64,000 nucleotides of DNA from Craterostigma plantagineum (GCA_027422505.1 JAPQWV010001084.1:62001-126000), one strand, 5' to 3'; positions 10,053 to 23,439 are shown, counted from the stretch's first letter. Notes: generated by a model not told the origin, from the sequence alone. Program-made: numbers and translations.

Positions 10053-13000
10053 ATGTTCTATTCTCATCAGCTACTGGCACGCAAAGCTTCGCTTGGTCAA
10101 ATATGGTGAAGCATCATCGCCCATCTTATTATATGCGCGTCGTGTGATTGCATTGCATGTTCTCTAGCGTTGCTTAGCGTATTTATTAATCTGTCGATCA
10201 AAGATATATGAAGCGTAATCCATGCTGTATGAGAACATCAGCTGTCGTTTTTGGCTGATGCTAGCTTTGTACTCAGTTCTGGTCGGATTCTCTGTTTCCT
10301 ATCGAGGTTTTGATCGATGTGATTTTCGAGTTGTTTTTGTTTTTTTTTTTTCTCTAATGTGAGGGCCGATGGGTACAACTCTTTTTAACTCTGAAGTTTT
10401 CTGCAATTTTTTTGAAGGATGGCTGCGACGATGCATGCTAAGATACACCGAAGGAAGCTGAACAAGCTCAATATCATCAAAATCTGGTAAAACAAACTGA
10501 GAGTTTTTCTTCTACAAGTTTTCAGTTAGATTTATGTTTGCTCACATTTGGTGATGAACGTTCGTGAGCAGTGAAGAGATTTTGAACCCTTCAGTCCCTA
10601 TGGCTCTCAGGCTCTCTGGAATTCTCATGGGTATGCCATCGATTTCTTTAGTCTAACACGAATATGTTCATTGTTAACAATGTTTGATGTATAACTTTCA
10701 GGTGGAGTTGTGATTGTTTATGAGAGGAAAGTAAAACTCCTTTTGGGTATGGTTCAGTTACGTCAAACATATTTAAGCTCATTTTGTCCTTAATTCTGGG
10801 AACGTGAAGATTTCAAGTGCATCATGCCTTATCTTTTTCTCTGTTTTCTCGTATTGTGGTGTGATTTACAGATGATGTCACACGTCTACTGGTAAGTGCG
10901 TTTGTCCTCTCTGAAACCGAAGAGCTCAACATTTGCTGTACTGAAACTCAAGGTACGAACATGGTTTAATTTAGGTTCAAATTAATGAAGCTTGGAAGGT
11001 TAAGTCGGTTCCATCAGATCCGACAAGATTGCCCAAAAACAAAGCTCAAGCCAAGTGAGAATAATATCACCCTCCTTACTGATTTCCATTTGGTACTATA
11101 ATCTTTACTTAGTGTTCAGTTTACCTGATATCAATGAATTTGATGTTTTGAAAATGGTGATGTATTGCTCTCGCTCTCCTACATACCTAGAAATTACTTT
11201 CAACACACAGATAACTGGGATTTAGCTAACTGTCAGCTTTGTTCGTGTTGTGGGACTGAAGACGTAAAACAGTGACGCTGCCCCCTAATCGTGAAGAAGA
11301 CCTTGAAGACTTTCAAGAATCACTTGCCTATTCTAATGCAAACAAATGCTATATGGATTTTCAGCAAACGTCCTACATTGCCATGGTGTGAAGTTTTTGC
11401 AGCATGATGTGTTCTGCACCATCTACTTACGTATGATGTGTTGTCTGATTTTTTATTTTAATTTCCATAATCGATTTTTGGATGACCAGAGACTGGACGA
11501 CGTTGAGGATCCATACCTGAATCAGGATGGGGCAAGTGAATTTAACCATAACCATCATCAAGGTATCTATGTTTTTCTTCAAAAGTTCAACTGTGAATCT
11601 GGACAGCATTGTTACCAAAACACTTGACTCAATCCTAACTATTTCCATTGCAGTTGATGCAGCTGATATTACCTTAGCTGATAATTATGATTCGTTTCAG
11701 GCTGATACCACTGCGTTCAATCGCTTCGAAAGGTGTGAAAAAATAGATACAGTTTTGGTCACAAACTACAAATTGAACTAGTATTAGTATGTGTTGGAAC
11801 AAGGAGAATAGAGAAAGCTGTTGATCATATCTTGACACAAAGGTTCCCAGATGAAAAGGCTCTGTATTATCAATAACCTTGCACCAAACTTGAGCTGAAC
11901 TTTTGTTTCTTTGATAAAGGTTTGACATTGAAGGAGATGAGGACACACAAATGAACTTCAGTCCACCCAGGCACACTGAGATGCCCAACACTCTAATACC
12001 ATCACCACCACCTCTCCGTGACGACCCTGAGAAACATAAGGAACAGAGGACTGACCTTGGTTAGTTGCAGTAGTTTCCCTAGTTGATTCTGTAACATCAA
12101 CTGTATATTCTCATGTCGTGTAGGATGAGGATAAACATATCTTCCTTCTCAATGAAATCATTTAAGTGTTATTGCAATGTTCCGCGTGCTGATATCGAGA
12201 ATGATTGCTTGCAGCTGATAACGCTCGTGAAATAAGTCTCGAAGAACAAGTGATGAAGCAACCTGACAATAATATCATCGATAATAAGGTAGTTAGTACA
12301 TGAGAAATGCAAACTCTCAATACTGTTTAATGCTTGGCATCTGCAGATTCAGACCAAGCAAAGGATTTCTCGAAAGGGTGCAAGAAAGCAAGCACCCTTT
12401 ATCATGGACAATGATCTGAACATAATCCCAGGTGCTGTTTATCAATCTTGGCTCCAAAATCCCTCCGACCTTGTGTCGAAAAGAGGAAGAAAGGTGATAA
12501 TAGCTCTCCATTTACTTTTAACTTCTTGACACGCATCTCTTCGATTTTACTAATATTTCTTTGCATGTGCTTAATCTTGTCATATCATTCTGGATATAAA
12601 TTCCGTTTCGAAAAAAAATATTCTGCAGCTGTCCAGGGGTCTCTCTTCTGTAATGAAGATTGGAACAATCATGGATTTTCCTTCCATGGTACTAACGGAA
12701 AGGCTGTTTTCGAATGGAGACAGACAAGTAAATTACCCAACACCTCTATCGGAAATGTGGGTGTGGAATACTAAACCTCATGATTCACCATCAGGTCAGC
12801 TACAATTTGAACCAAACTCTTCCCTTCTCCATTGGAAAAAATGAAAAAGAAAAAGGTGGAAAAGACTGATGAAATCATTCTCGTTCTTACAGGTCCGACC
12901 TCTAATTTTCAGCCACAAGAACAATCTTCCTACTCTCCACCACAAAGAACGGACTTCATGGGAGCAATGGGGGACGTAAGTCATTCGATACAATTGATGT

Positions 13001-14241
13001 TTGCGGTGAACTAAAAGCCTAAGTTCTTCATAGTCTGAATTCTGGTTTTAAACGATGGGTCACAGCCTTTCGAAGATCATCACAGTAGAGCTGGGTCGCA
13101 TTCAATGGGAATCTCCCTCGAGAAACTAAGAACAAACGTCAATATAGGCGAGATACCACCCGAGATCTTAACGGATGAGCTCAGAAGCAACCTCGCCAAC
13201 GCCTCCAATTCCAATCTGATGGCAACTCCACAAAATTCAGGTATGCTAATGCGTATGTAAGCGTTGAAGTCCCATTCTGAATCTTATTTCTTACGGCAGG
13301 CGATGGCATGCGTTCCATTCCCAGTTCTCGATCTGGGCACGGTTTCTTATCGCACACCTCCTCCGGACGGTGATTCCGTTGTTTCAAAGATATCATATCA
13401 TTACTTTACTATAATAACGATGCTCGAGTAATAATAATGCTTCTGCTTATTATTACTCCTAAATGATTCATTCAGTTCAAGCAAGAAAAGGCCTTTCTCT
13501 GCATCAAGGAACAGTGACAATGGGCTCGAGCCTGTCGCCGAAGAGCGATCGTGGGACCATCCCGAACCAACCTTCGAATTCATAGGACGAGATGAGAATA
13601 ACCGAGTGGCAGCGCCCGACGAGGGTAATAAGATTTTCTTGAGAGCAATTTTTTTTTATCTTTTCTTCTTTTTTTTATTTATAATGTTGCAAATTTTCAT
13701 GCATCTTTTTGCATGCAGAACTTATGGTAGAGACTGGCCCGACTCAAACCCAAAAACGCCCGAAGAACGACGATGAGCAGCAGCCTCTCGACCACATAAC
13801 CAACTCCATCAGAATGTAATAATATCAAATCTTTCGCTCTTAATAATTCTATATTACTACATATCCTCCCATCAATGTCCTAATTGTAAAAGGAACTTCT
13901 CTTCAACTAAATTATTGTCATTGTTCAGGCAACTGAAGAACCACTTCGACACGCCGGGATCTGCCACGTCGGAGTCTCTCGACCAATTAGCTTCCGGGAT
14001 GAACAAGAAGAGAGCAGCATGCCTCTTTTACCAAACATGTGGTAATTACTATTCTTGTAAATTATCATATGTTTATGATGATGATGGTGATGAGATGATA
14101 TCTAACAGAAGCTTATTAATCATATGATGTCATACTATGATTTTGTGGTGATTTACAGTTCTTGCTACGCGCGACTTTGTGAAGGTGGAGCAAAAAGAGC
14201 CATATGGAGAAATATTCATATCAAGAGGCGAAAAGATGTGA
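10053..14241 (+). CDS. REC8: meiotic cohesin alpha-kleisin REC8 (SYN1/DIF1)
   Basis: Twenty exons: 10053-10105, 10418-10486, 10572-10630, 10702-10746, 10872-10891, 10975-11054, 11262-11385, 11490-11562, 11654-11732, 11920-12059, 12215-12288, 12347-12493, 12629-12794, 12893-12975, 13066-13240, 13300-13369, 13476-13624, 13719-13815, 13929-14041, 14159-14241. The sum is 1,899 nt, 632 residues; Arabidopsis SYN1 is about 627. The N-terminal kleisin domain opens MFYSHQLLARKASLGQIWMA and contains LRLSGILMGGVVIVYERK, which binds SMC3. The C-terminal winged helix (about 565-632) ends EPYGEIFISRGEKM and binds SMC1. The middle is disordered, with FERFDIEGDEDTQMN a plausible regulatory and cleavage-prone stretch. 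Role: holds sister chromatids and homologue axes in meiosis and is cut by separase. Exon 5 is a 20-nt microexon. Confidence 0.95.
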
Positions 14242-14661
14242 TTAGATGAAGAAGACCAGTAACCTACGTCGATCATCACATAGGCTTTTGAGAAATATAA
14301 TATATAGATTCTGATATGAACACACCATGCATGTGGTTTATTATTAAAGATCTTGAACGTTAATCGTTATATGCCAATACAGTAAGAAGCACTGCATGTG
14401 AAAGCAGCAGGTCACTATGAGTGTATAGGAGATTTATATATCCAAGTATTAAATTAAATCTATAACATGATAAAATACAGTTTGATTGAATTTCTAATAT
14501 TTCCATAGAAAATATTGGTATAATTTCCCATTTCCGCATTATGGAAATGAAAAAATTGTTTTCGAAGCCCAAAATGAAAATTTCGGCCCGAACATATTGG
14601 GCCTTCTATTTCATAAGGCCCGTTTCACGATTGTCTCGCGTCTCTGACACGATATAAAGAT

Positions 14662-14964
14662 GGTGTTTGGAAACACTTCCTAAACAAAAGTCCTTCCAAA
14701 AATGGACTTTCTAGGAAGTGGCTTTTTAAGAAGTTTTTTTTTTTTTTTTGAGTTTTTGTTTTGTTTGGTAAAAATTCACATTTTAAAAGGCCATTACAAA
14801 CCATATGTGAATATGTACTTAAAAGTCAGATTTTTGCACTTCTCCGTAATGGACTTTTGAATAAGTTACTTATCAAAAAGTGCATTTGGAATTAATCACC
14901 GAACATTAGAAAAATTTGAAATGGACTTTTGGATTCAAAAGTCCACATGATTTCCAAACAAGCC
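14662..14964. mobile_element. MITE-like element upstream of the clathrin light chain
   Basis: GTGTTTGGAAA (14663-14673) pairs with TTTCCAAACAAGC (14951-14963). The interior repeats the motif 'aaaagtcc / ggacttttg' on both strands. The element is about 300 bp and non-coding, and ends about 95 bp before the clathrin light chain ATG, so it lies in or next to the promoter/leader. TSD not resolved. Confidence 0.55.
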
Positions 14965-15059
14965 CAAAACATATCATCCGCCATGTTTTTTGTCTAGACT
15001 TCTTCGAACTTCACACAGAGACAATCAGTCGTCAGCTAAACCAAAGCAAGAGAAAGGCG

Positions 15060-16221
15060 ATGTCGACCTCTTACGACCACGATCTCTCGATCGACGGCGG
15101 CTATGTCGATCACAACGGCTATTCCAACTTCGGATCGAACGATGAGGAATACCAGCCGTCCGATTTTGGAGTTTTGCCGTCTAGCGAGGATGAAAACGGT
15201 CCGATTCTTCCTGATGAGATGGGACCCGAGGAAGGTTACGCTCTCAGAGAGTGGAGAAGGTGTGGCGATTTATTCTTCATCTTTTTTTTTTTTTTCAATT
15301 GAATTGTGAATTTCGGTCTGTGGTTGGTTTAATCGTCCATTCATTCCTGCGATTTGAGGATTGTGCATCTTGAGTTGATGCGCCTTAGCAATTCCGTCTA
15401 TTACGTTAATCGCTTTGTTGAACATTAGATTGATTATTTGGGAATCATCCGTATGACCAGAGGATTAATTATGAAAATTCTCCCTATTCAAATTCCTTCC
15501 CTATCTTTCGTCGCATCTGTCATGGTTAGGGTTTTTTGCTGGTGAATCTCTCATAGTAGCTTCGTAGAGGCTCATGTTTGACTGCCATTGTATCGATTAT
15601 GCTCGTCGGCGGCTTATGTCAAAACCTTGATTATTCTCCCCATCAATGTACTACCCTTGTGTTTATTAGGCAAAATGCAATTAGGTTGGAGGAGAAGGAG
15701 AAGAAGGAAAAGGAACTGCTGAGCCAAATTCTCGTCGAAGCTGAGGAGTACAAAGTCGAATTCCATAGGAAGAGAGAAGTTGCCGTCGAAAGCAGCAAAG
15801 TCACGAACCGCGAAAAGGAGAAGGCAAGGCTCTAACTTTTCCAAACTTCATCAGCTTTTTTCTTTCGATCGCCAGGCATTTTTTGGAAATAACATACCCA
15901 TCATCATATCATCAGGCGTTCGTCGCTGGGCTCGAGAAATTTCACGCCGAAGCAGACAAGGATTACTGGAAATCGATCGCGGAGCTGCTCCCCAGGGAAA
16001 TCCCGGCGCTCGAGAAAAGGAAAGGCAAGAAGGACCAACAAGAGAAGAAGAAGCCTGCAGCACTCGCAGTCCAAGGTCCCAAACCTGGAAAGCCAACCGA
16101 TCTATCGAGAATGAGAGGAATACTCGTAAAGCTCAAGAACGATGCCCCGTCCCACCTCAAGTTTTCGCCAGCAGTCGCTGATTCCAATGACAACTCCACC
16201 ACAGCTGTGGCCGTTGCATGA
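15060..16221 (+). CDS. CLC: clathrin light chain
   Basis: Three exons: 15060-15259, 15670-15823, 15916-16221; 219 residues. The N-terminus is acidic and Gly/Tyr/Asn-rich. The conserved clathrin-binding core starts at [21 protein letters not shown], continues as a charged coiled coil ([20 protein letters not shown]), and ends with the plant CLC signature [20 protein letters not shown] and [18 protein letters not shown]. The C-terminal tail is shorter than in Arabidopsis CLC1. Role: coats endocytic and trans-Golgi vesicles by binding the heavy-chain hub. Exon 2 ends GAGAAG|GCAAGG, a GC donor; no GT donor exists before the next stop, and the GC-AG intron restores both phase and homology. Confidence 0.92.
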
Positions 16222-16638
16222 TTCCAGTTACAACTCGAAACTTGGAATGTCTAAGGCAAATCGTTGGCTCGATTAATGTTTAGTATAATAATGTAGCTGC
16301 ATGAACTCCCCAAAAACGAACCGATTATCGCCTACTTATAATGCTGCTGTTGAATGACGTTTATTGCTTTCTATTGTTCTTACTTTGGCCAACTTTAGAA
16401 GATTAACCTTACCCTGAGCAGAAAGGTAGCAAAAAAGAGACATACAGCACAAAAACGATTGAGTCAATGATCTAAACAAGTCGAGATACATAAACACAAA
16501 CAACAACTGCAAAAGATCATCTACCAATTTTCCGCAGATTTTTTTTTTTTACACCAATACATTAATTAGTCAGCAATAAAAAGTACTCCGAGACAACAAA
16601 TCTTTCGCTTTAACACAGCAGCAGAAGATGAAATTGCG

Positions 16639-19464
16639 TCACCTACCGTGTAAGCTTGCGGGAGATCGAATGCCCTTGTCGCTGCTGACATCATCGTCCA
16701 ATTCGTGCCCGTTCACGTAATAAAGAGCGCTGTTGACCTCTGAGCTGCTGGCGTTGCTGCTCGTCGCCAGCGGAGAATCAGAGACGCTAACCGTTCTGCT
16801 TCTGTTCGTTGCCCCAACAGACCTTACGCTATACATGGACGACGCTGGAATATTCGTCATAAGAGGGCGTAGATTCCCAGGAACCGTTTGTCTTATACCC
16901 TTCAACAAATAAGAAGACAAACTCCACAATCACTCAACTGAAAGATGGAAAAAAAAAAAGCAGACATACAATACCATGTGTCTTATGGCCATGTCTAACG
17001 ATTTTTCGAAAGCGTCCTTCCAAAGCCAGAGCTGTCGGGCGATGATGATGACTTCACGGATAAGTTTCCGTGGGGCGACGAATGCTTATCGTCCTGCCGA
17101 GGCGGGGCAAGCTTCCTCATGTTAATAACCCTTTCAACCATCTTCGTTCCAACAAGGACAGGGCTGATGCCTTCGTTCGCCTTGGCATGAAACCTATTCA
17201 CTGCATGGACGGGCACAGAGCTTCCACTTGCATGAATCAGGCCATTGGGAGGTCGGCCTCTCGCCGGCGAGCACGACTGCCTTCGAGTCCTTCCATTCGA
17301 TGGAGGTTCTATCGATGACGAACGAGAACTAGGCGGGCCCGGCCTACCCCGAGTAACAGAGGGCGGCCTATCGGCCAGAGAAGTCCTTAGATTGGGCGGG
17401 GCGTCGAGGGAATAGCCAGGCATCTCAGAAGGTTTCCAAGGCCTGGGCCTTACAGAAGGAGAGCTGGGTCTGCTAGGGACGGGATTTTTTGCCATAGTAG
17501 TAGTAGGTGACTTGAGCGAACTAGAGGACTTGGTCAGTGACTGGGCAGAAGATAGTGGTGCTGGCCGACGTGTTGGAGTCGATGCCCTGGAAGTAGGCTT
17601 TGATGAAGAGGGTATTGAGGGTCGGCTAGTTGGGGTAGAGGGTCTAGCAGAAGATCTTGATGTTGGGGTGGAAGATCTTGGAGGAGGTGTTGGCTTGGAT
17701 GAAGTCGAGGTTTGGCGTGAAGTAGGCGTAGAAGATCTTGAAGGTTTGGTGCTCGTTTGGGGTGTTAGTGTTACTCTCGACGATGAGTTTGAGATGGTGG
17801 GTTTAGTTGCTCCAGGAAATGTAGGCTTGTTGGATGACGTGGACAAAGATCTTGAGGTTGAGTTCGAACTCGGACGCCCTGTTGGCGTTATGGGCCTTGA
17901 TCCAGGACCCCCCGAAGAAGATGGGCGGCGTAGTCCGCTGCTTGAAGTATTCAGCCCAATGGAGGAAGATGGTTGCCTAGACGATGATGATAAACTGCCC
18001 CTCGAAGGAGGCTCGGGATGAAGATTAGCTAGCTACAACCACAGAAACAATTTGCCAAAGTAAATGATATAGTAATCGTAGATGCTCATCAGAAAGAGAC
18101 GTTCAGGCACATTAATCAAGATCTTATCATAACACGATGAGGATAACGAAACAAACATACGCCTCTTACCCTGGACTTGAGAGCTGCAGGGCGAGCTTTT
18201 GGAGTATTACCCAGTTGGCTCATAACAGTTTTTCGTGAGTCAATTTCCAAGGATGGGAAAAGTGGGGTACCCGGAGGTGTTAAAAGCCTAAAACATATTA
18301 AAGGCGCACGTAAACACGATTAGCAGCATTGAGGAGTAACTGTGCCAAAAAAGAAAAAACATTATTTCTACACTAAGCAAACTGCAGATTTTCTGCACTT
18401 CAAAAATGACACTAGTCCATTCAAGGTATGGTGAGAAAATCATTGAGTACCACAAAATCAACTTCATCGCATCGCATCTCACTCCCTAGAATTGAAGTGA
18501 AAGCTAGTCATAGGGTATGTACTGATATATTCTGATAGAAATTTCAATTAATCAATCCCAATATGTTGTGACTCTTCCTTCAAGAGGGCGCTTACTGTCT
18601 TGTGTTCCGGTTACATTAGTTAACAGAACAGCACAGATCAACAAACAACTACCGCAAATCGACATGATTAGTTATCCTACAAGAGGAATCACAATAAAAA
18701 GAAGAATGCTCTGCAAGCTTCAACTTCGAATAAGAAATCATACCACTTTGGTGGGAAATTCGAACTAAATTCAAGGAACTCGACTCCATATCAAAAGATG
18801 AATCGATGAAAAGAACTAGATAAATATGAAGAACAATTAACTAGCAATTACCAATCATAATCGTTCTTATCATTCTCCGAATTTAGGAAATCATCTGAGG
18901 CGGGCCTCCTCGCAGGTGCAGGTGCAGGTGCACCAGAACTTAAATTAAAAATCGGAGAACTTCCAGATCTTGGCCCTGTGAACAGTGATATATGTGATCG
19001 AAAAGGACAAGGAAAACAATCATAAACAATTCATCAAGAACTCCCTCAGCATCAAAACAAACAATAAAAGATATTGACAACAACACAAACAATAAACAGC
19101 AATACAATCCATGGCCACATTAAACCACGGTTCAAAGCACACAATATCACGTCAACTAATCAGACTTTCAAAAACACAATCTACGGAACAGATTCACAGG
19201 ACAACTAATCAAACATAAAATACTCCACAAAAGGACAAGAACTCCAACAAATATACTTAATTTCCAATTGATAAATGTTTCTCTTCCCTAATTCATACCA
19301 AGCGGAGCATCAAACTCATCGGAGGTTTGAAGCAGAAGGAGGTCGTCGCGTTCCTTTTCTCGCCTACGCATTTCTCGAAAGAGAGCTAAATCTTCATCTT
19401 TACCATCCTTTATCCGCAAACTCCCCATACGCCCCGACTCAGCAGCCCTAAAACTTCGATTCAT
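16639..19464 (-). CDS. BPP1: BPP1-like basic proline/serine-rich microtubule-associated protein, frameshifted
   Basis: Five exons (complement): 19299-19464, 18852-18975, 18170-18287, 16975-18032, 16639-16899. An upstream in-frame ATG exists at 19488. The protein is basic and Ser/Pro/Thr/Arg-rich: repeated RPSTPTSR/RSSTPTSR motifs in exon 4, a Pro-Arg central block (SVRPRPWKPSEMPGYS), then the conserved C-terminal SLDMAIRHM and GNLRPLMTNIPASSMYSVRS. This pattern matches the plant BPP (annotated 'FLO11-like') family, which binds microtubules and affects cell expansion. Exon 4 is 1,058 nt; phase on both sides requires 1,059. Homology breaks at an A5 tract (T run 17002-17006 on +), where the family reads SKKSLDMAIRHM. 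Without a correction the protein stops at a TAG just after the tract. Either a real recent frameshift or a homopolymer sequencing error. Confidence 0.85.
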
Positions 19465-19488
19465 CCCCAAAGTTATAATTGTAGACAT

Positions 19489-21447
19489 AATAAAAATTCG
19501 TCAAACCAACTCTAACTTAACCTTCGCGGAAACCCTAATTTTCCCTAAATCACAACAGGCTAACAAAAAACGAAGCTGCCTCATCCACTAACAGAAAAAC
19601 AGACAGTCAGCACCTGCAGAACACATTTCACAAAGTATATTCATAAATACAGCTCGTAATCTTCGCATTTTCTCCAACATTTTAAGTACAAAAATCAAGA
19701 GCTAAAAAATATGCTTATCAACAACCGTAATGTAGAGAGACAACAGAAACCACACCGTTACCTGATATTACTATCAGATCTCAGGCGAACGGAATCTAAC
19801 TATAAATCAAAGGCGAGCCTCATTATCTTTGATTATAACATGTTTTCATGTGATGCGTGATAGAGACGAAGATATTGGTGGAGTTCGAGGAGCTCAGTGG
19901 CTAGCGTTGCAAATTTAGAAGAGTGTAGGGACCGAGTTGGGAAAACGAAATAGTTCTCAAGCCAACCTTTGTTTTTATTGAATCTGAGGGTTAGGTATGT
20001 ATTTAAAAATATGTTCAAAATTGGAAATAAACTCAACAGGAAAAAAATGCATTCATTCTTATATTTTATTTGGTCTTGTGTACATGTCAATTAATTCTTG
20101 AGAGTTGAGAGAGTCCCCACTTATATCTTAGATAGACATATATATGGTTAGGTGTACCGTCTTATTAATTGATTAAACAAATATAAATTAAACTATTCAC
20201 AGTCATTTTGTTATTAAAAGTTGAAATTACTGAACTTCCACTTTATGGTGTAACGATTTTTTTATATAAACTAAACATTTATTTAATTTGAAACATTAAA
20301 AAACATGGACAATGCTGACTTTATTTGGCGAGGTAGTTACGATGCTGGGCTGGGTTCAGTTTTTTGTGGTTAGCTTTCTTTAGGCAAAAGCATGCAATAA
20401 ATGTTTAGTAAGAAGATAGGTTATTTTAGAAAAATAACATAATAATATATCATACATTAAGAGCATTGTCTTGTCTTAATTAAGTCATCGCCATATATTA
20501 TGTTTCATCAATTAGTGAGGATTTGAACAAGAAAAACATTTATTCTTAAAATTCTATTTTATAGTATTGTCGGTCAGAAATCTGACAAAAGAGTTGAATA
20601 CAATAAAGCAGGAGACTCTTATCAGTCTTGTCTTATTCATAAACAAAAATTCAGAAAAAAAGTGTTAATGGGCGGGCCGTAAATCTTTTCAAGCCCAATA
20701 GTAATAAAAAAACCTAATAAAAATCATTGTAAACCACACTAGCCCATATTGATTAGCGAACGGCCCAAATAGTCTATTAAACGTTATCGAAAATATATAC
20801 TCCAGTTCTAGATATATGTCATTTTGCAATTGTATTTTTGTGTTTAAAAGAAAGTTGTTTTACCATTTCAGAAAAATGTCCTACATATTTTCAATTTTTA
20901 CTCCTTATATTAAAATTAAAGTAAGTAGATTAATTAAGATTACAACTTATCATAGAATTTTTTTTTATTTCTTAATATGTCTGAAAATTACTTAAATAAT
21001 TTCTTTTTAAAATTCTAGGAGTAATATAATACCAAACTTTGAAAAACAGGCCTACGTTATCACATGTGTACAGTAGTTATTACTGATGAGCTCAGTACAA
21101 TTACATTGAATTGCACTTGGGTTTGTCTCTGGTCTCTGACTCAAGAATAAATATGGTCAACTATGATTTTCATTTCACGATAAATAAATAATGGTATCGT
21201 CAAATTAACTTTATAGTTAATTGTGTTAAAATGTTTGGTCCCCATTTCATTCATTTTTGGTGGTCCTTTAAGCCAGACCATATCCATTTTATTTGAGTAA
21301 GATCTACATAGATATGATTATTTAGACGTGAATAGATAGATGGACGGTATTAATTACGCTTAGCAATATTTATCCATACAATACTAAGAATGAAAAAAGA
21401 CTTTCTTTTTTAATCTTATACCCCAAATTTTTGTAAGGGTACTACTA
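19489..21447. other. intergenic spacer upstream of BPP1
   Basis: AT-rich sequence. The first 350 bp probably hold the BPP1 leader: a TTACCTGATATTAC context near 19760 looks like a leader-intron boundary on the minus strand. I see no other gene, only degenerate repeat sequence. Confidence 0.5.
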
Positions 21448-22036
21448 TTGGCACCCCCTTTGGGGGTGAAAATAACTTTGGAATCAGTAAAAGTTATTAA
21501 ATTTAACACTTCTCTTACCTTGTATTCAACAATATTTAATTTTTTTATTATTATTTTTGTATTAGTCGTTGGATATAAAGCATTAATTATTATTTATTAT
21601 TATTTTTTTCATTAACTTGATTATTAATTCTTATTAAATTTTAAACTATAAAAATGTACACGTAACTGAAAATATTAATATATTCAAAGTTTTCAATATT
21701 AATATGAATAAACATACAAATGAAAATCATTGGAAATTATTCCAATATAAAATTATCGTTAGCAAAGTTGTTAATACAATCCATATAACATACACCAATC
21801 TGTAGTAATGAAATTTTTATGTAATAATCAATTCTAATAAATATGTAATGTTGCCATATTTACATTTTTACAAAAACTATAAATAAAATATTTATGAGAA
21901 GTTGAGATAATATTGACCTTATTCTTTCCAATTTAAAATTACAATTACATAAAAGAACATATTTAACAAAGAACTTGCATTGTAACATCGTTACTAATTA
22001 AATAGGGGGTAAAAATGGTGACTAGAGGGGTGCCAA
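21448..22036. mobile_element. possible terminal-inverted-repeat element
   Basis: TTGGCACCCC (from 21448) faces GGGGTGCCAA (ending 22036), bounding about 590 bp of very AT-rich, non-coding sequence. Beyond the first ten bases the arms match poorly and no clear TSD is seen, so this is only a candidate. Confidence 0.35.
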
Positions 22037-23000
22037 AATTCCCCATGGTTATTTTGCCAACTCATTACCTCCAAATATTTATGACGAGGATGTTTAGATG
22101 AGAGTATCTTTTTATTTTATAATAATAATAGCCATCATATTTTCTTGTAATACACATCTGTATATTACATATTTATAATAGCATTACCCGCATATTCGGT
22201 GTGTGTACTAAAATATAACTATATATATTGTTACTTTTTATTTTTAATATCTTTAATGTTTGATAAATATTATTTTTAAATATGTAAAGGAAAATGATTT
22301 GTGAAGATATAATTATATTAAATAAAACAATAAATGAGTGAAATGATTAATTACTTTTAGGTATAACTAAAATTAATTTGTGATGATATAATTACAATAA
22401 TAAAATTTAGGAATAAAGAGTTCATTATAGACGTTCAAATGGAAAAATTCCTCAAATTTTTAGTTAATTAATATCTGGTCAAAAACATCATTATTAAAGC
22501 TACAATTAATTGTGTGATAATTAATAGGGAGTCTAAATAGAATCTAAGTTGGGTCTAAATAGAATTACCCTTTTTGTAATTATCAAAGTTTTTTATTTTG
22601 TGATTTGAAATAAAAAAATGTACTTCCCGACATGAAATTAATTTTTCTTTCACAATCCCAACCACCATTCTCTTGCATTATTATTACATTATAGATACCC
22701 ACCCGTGTGGTCTCGTTAATGATCTCAACCCCACTCAATTAATTTGTCATGGAAATTTCTTCTTTTTGTTTTTGGAATAAATTTTAACGGTGCGTTTTGC
22801 AATTAAAAAAAAAAAAAATGATCTTTCTCCATTACTTTATGCAGATTTACCATAAGAAATTAGCTTTAGTTGTTTATGAATATAATAAAAATATAATATC
22901 GTTTCGACCCGACCGATAACTTTGATTCAACCTCCATCCCTAGTTAATGCATATTTTCAGTAAGCTGAAAATTCGTAATACAACATTCCCATATATATAG
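22037..23000. other. AT-rich intergenic spacer
   Basis: No coding potential, RNA gene or well-bounded repeat recognised on either strand. Homopolymer and AT-rich runs dominate. Confidence 0.6.
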
Positions 23001-23408
23001 GGAAAATTATAAAATTAGCTCACTAAGTATACATATTTTCGTTTTCGGGTCATTATGTTTGATAATTGTAAAAGTAGGTCACTAACTTTTCATGTGAAAA
23101 CAATTTTGGGTCATTTTTCAATTCTAGGTCACTAAGAATATATTTTTTCGATTTTGGGTCACTAAGTTTACATTTTTTCAATTTTGAGTCACTCATTTGG
23201 TACTAATGTTATAAACATAGTGACCCAAAATTGAAAAAATCTAAACTTAGTGACCCAAAATCGAAAAAATATATTCTTAGCGACCTAGAATTGAAAAATG
23301 ACCCAAAATTATTTTCACATGAAAAGTTAGTGCCCTACTTTTGCAATTATCAAACATAATGACCAAAAAACGAAAATATGTATACTTAGTGACCTAATTT
23401 AATTTTCC
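23001..23408. mobile_element. foldback element, GTCACTAAGTATAC family
   Basis: This is a near-perfect palindrome of about 200 bp per arm. The left arm begins GGAAAATTATAAAATTAG then CTCACTAAGTATACATATTT; the right arm is its reverse complement, ending CTAATTTAATTTTCC. Inside, the phrase 'gggtcactaag...' is repeated several times per arm. A related copy lies at 61979-63260. No coding capacity. It ends 32 bp before the ATG of the CYP90A pseudogene, so it occupies the place of the core promoter and leader. Confidence 0.75.
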
Positions 23409-23439
23409 AATATGAACATTTCACAAAGAAAACGGTGTC

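Noticed and set aside
16990..17015. Short intron explaining the BPP1 frame change
   Set aside because: No GT-AG or GC-AG pair around the A5 tract joins the two frames without deleting conserved residues; a one-base indel explains it fully.
17512..18021. 169-codon acidic frame on the + strand
   Set aside because: It is the antisense shadow of the Ser/Pro/Arg-rich exon 4 of BPP1; its Glu/Val/Asp/Gly bias is the expected complement.
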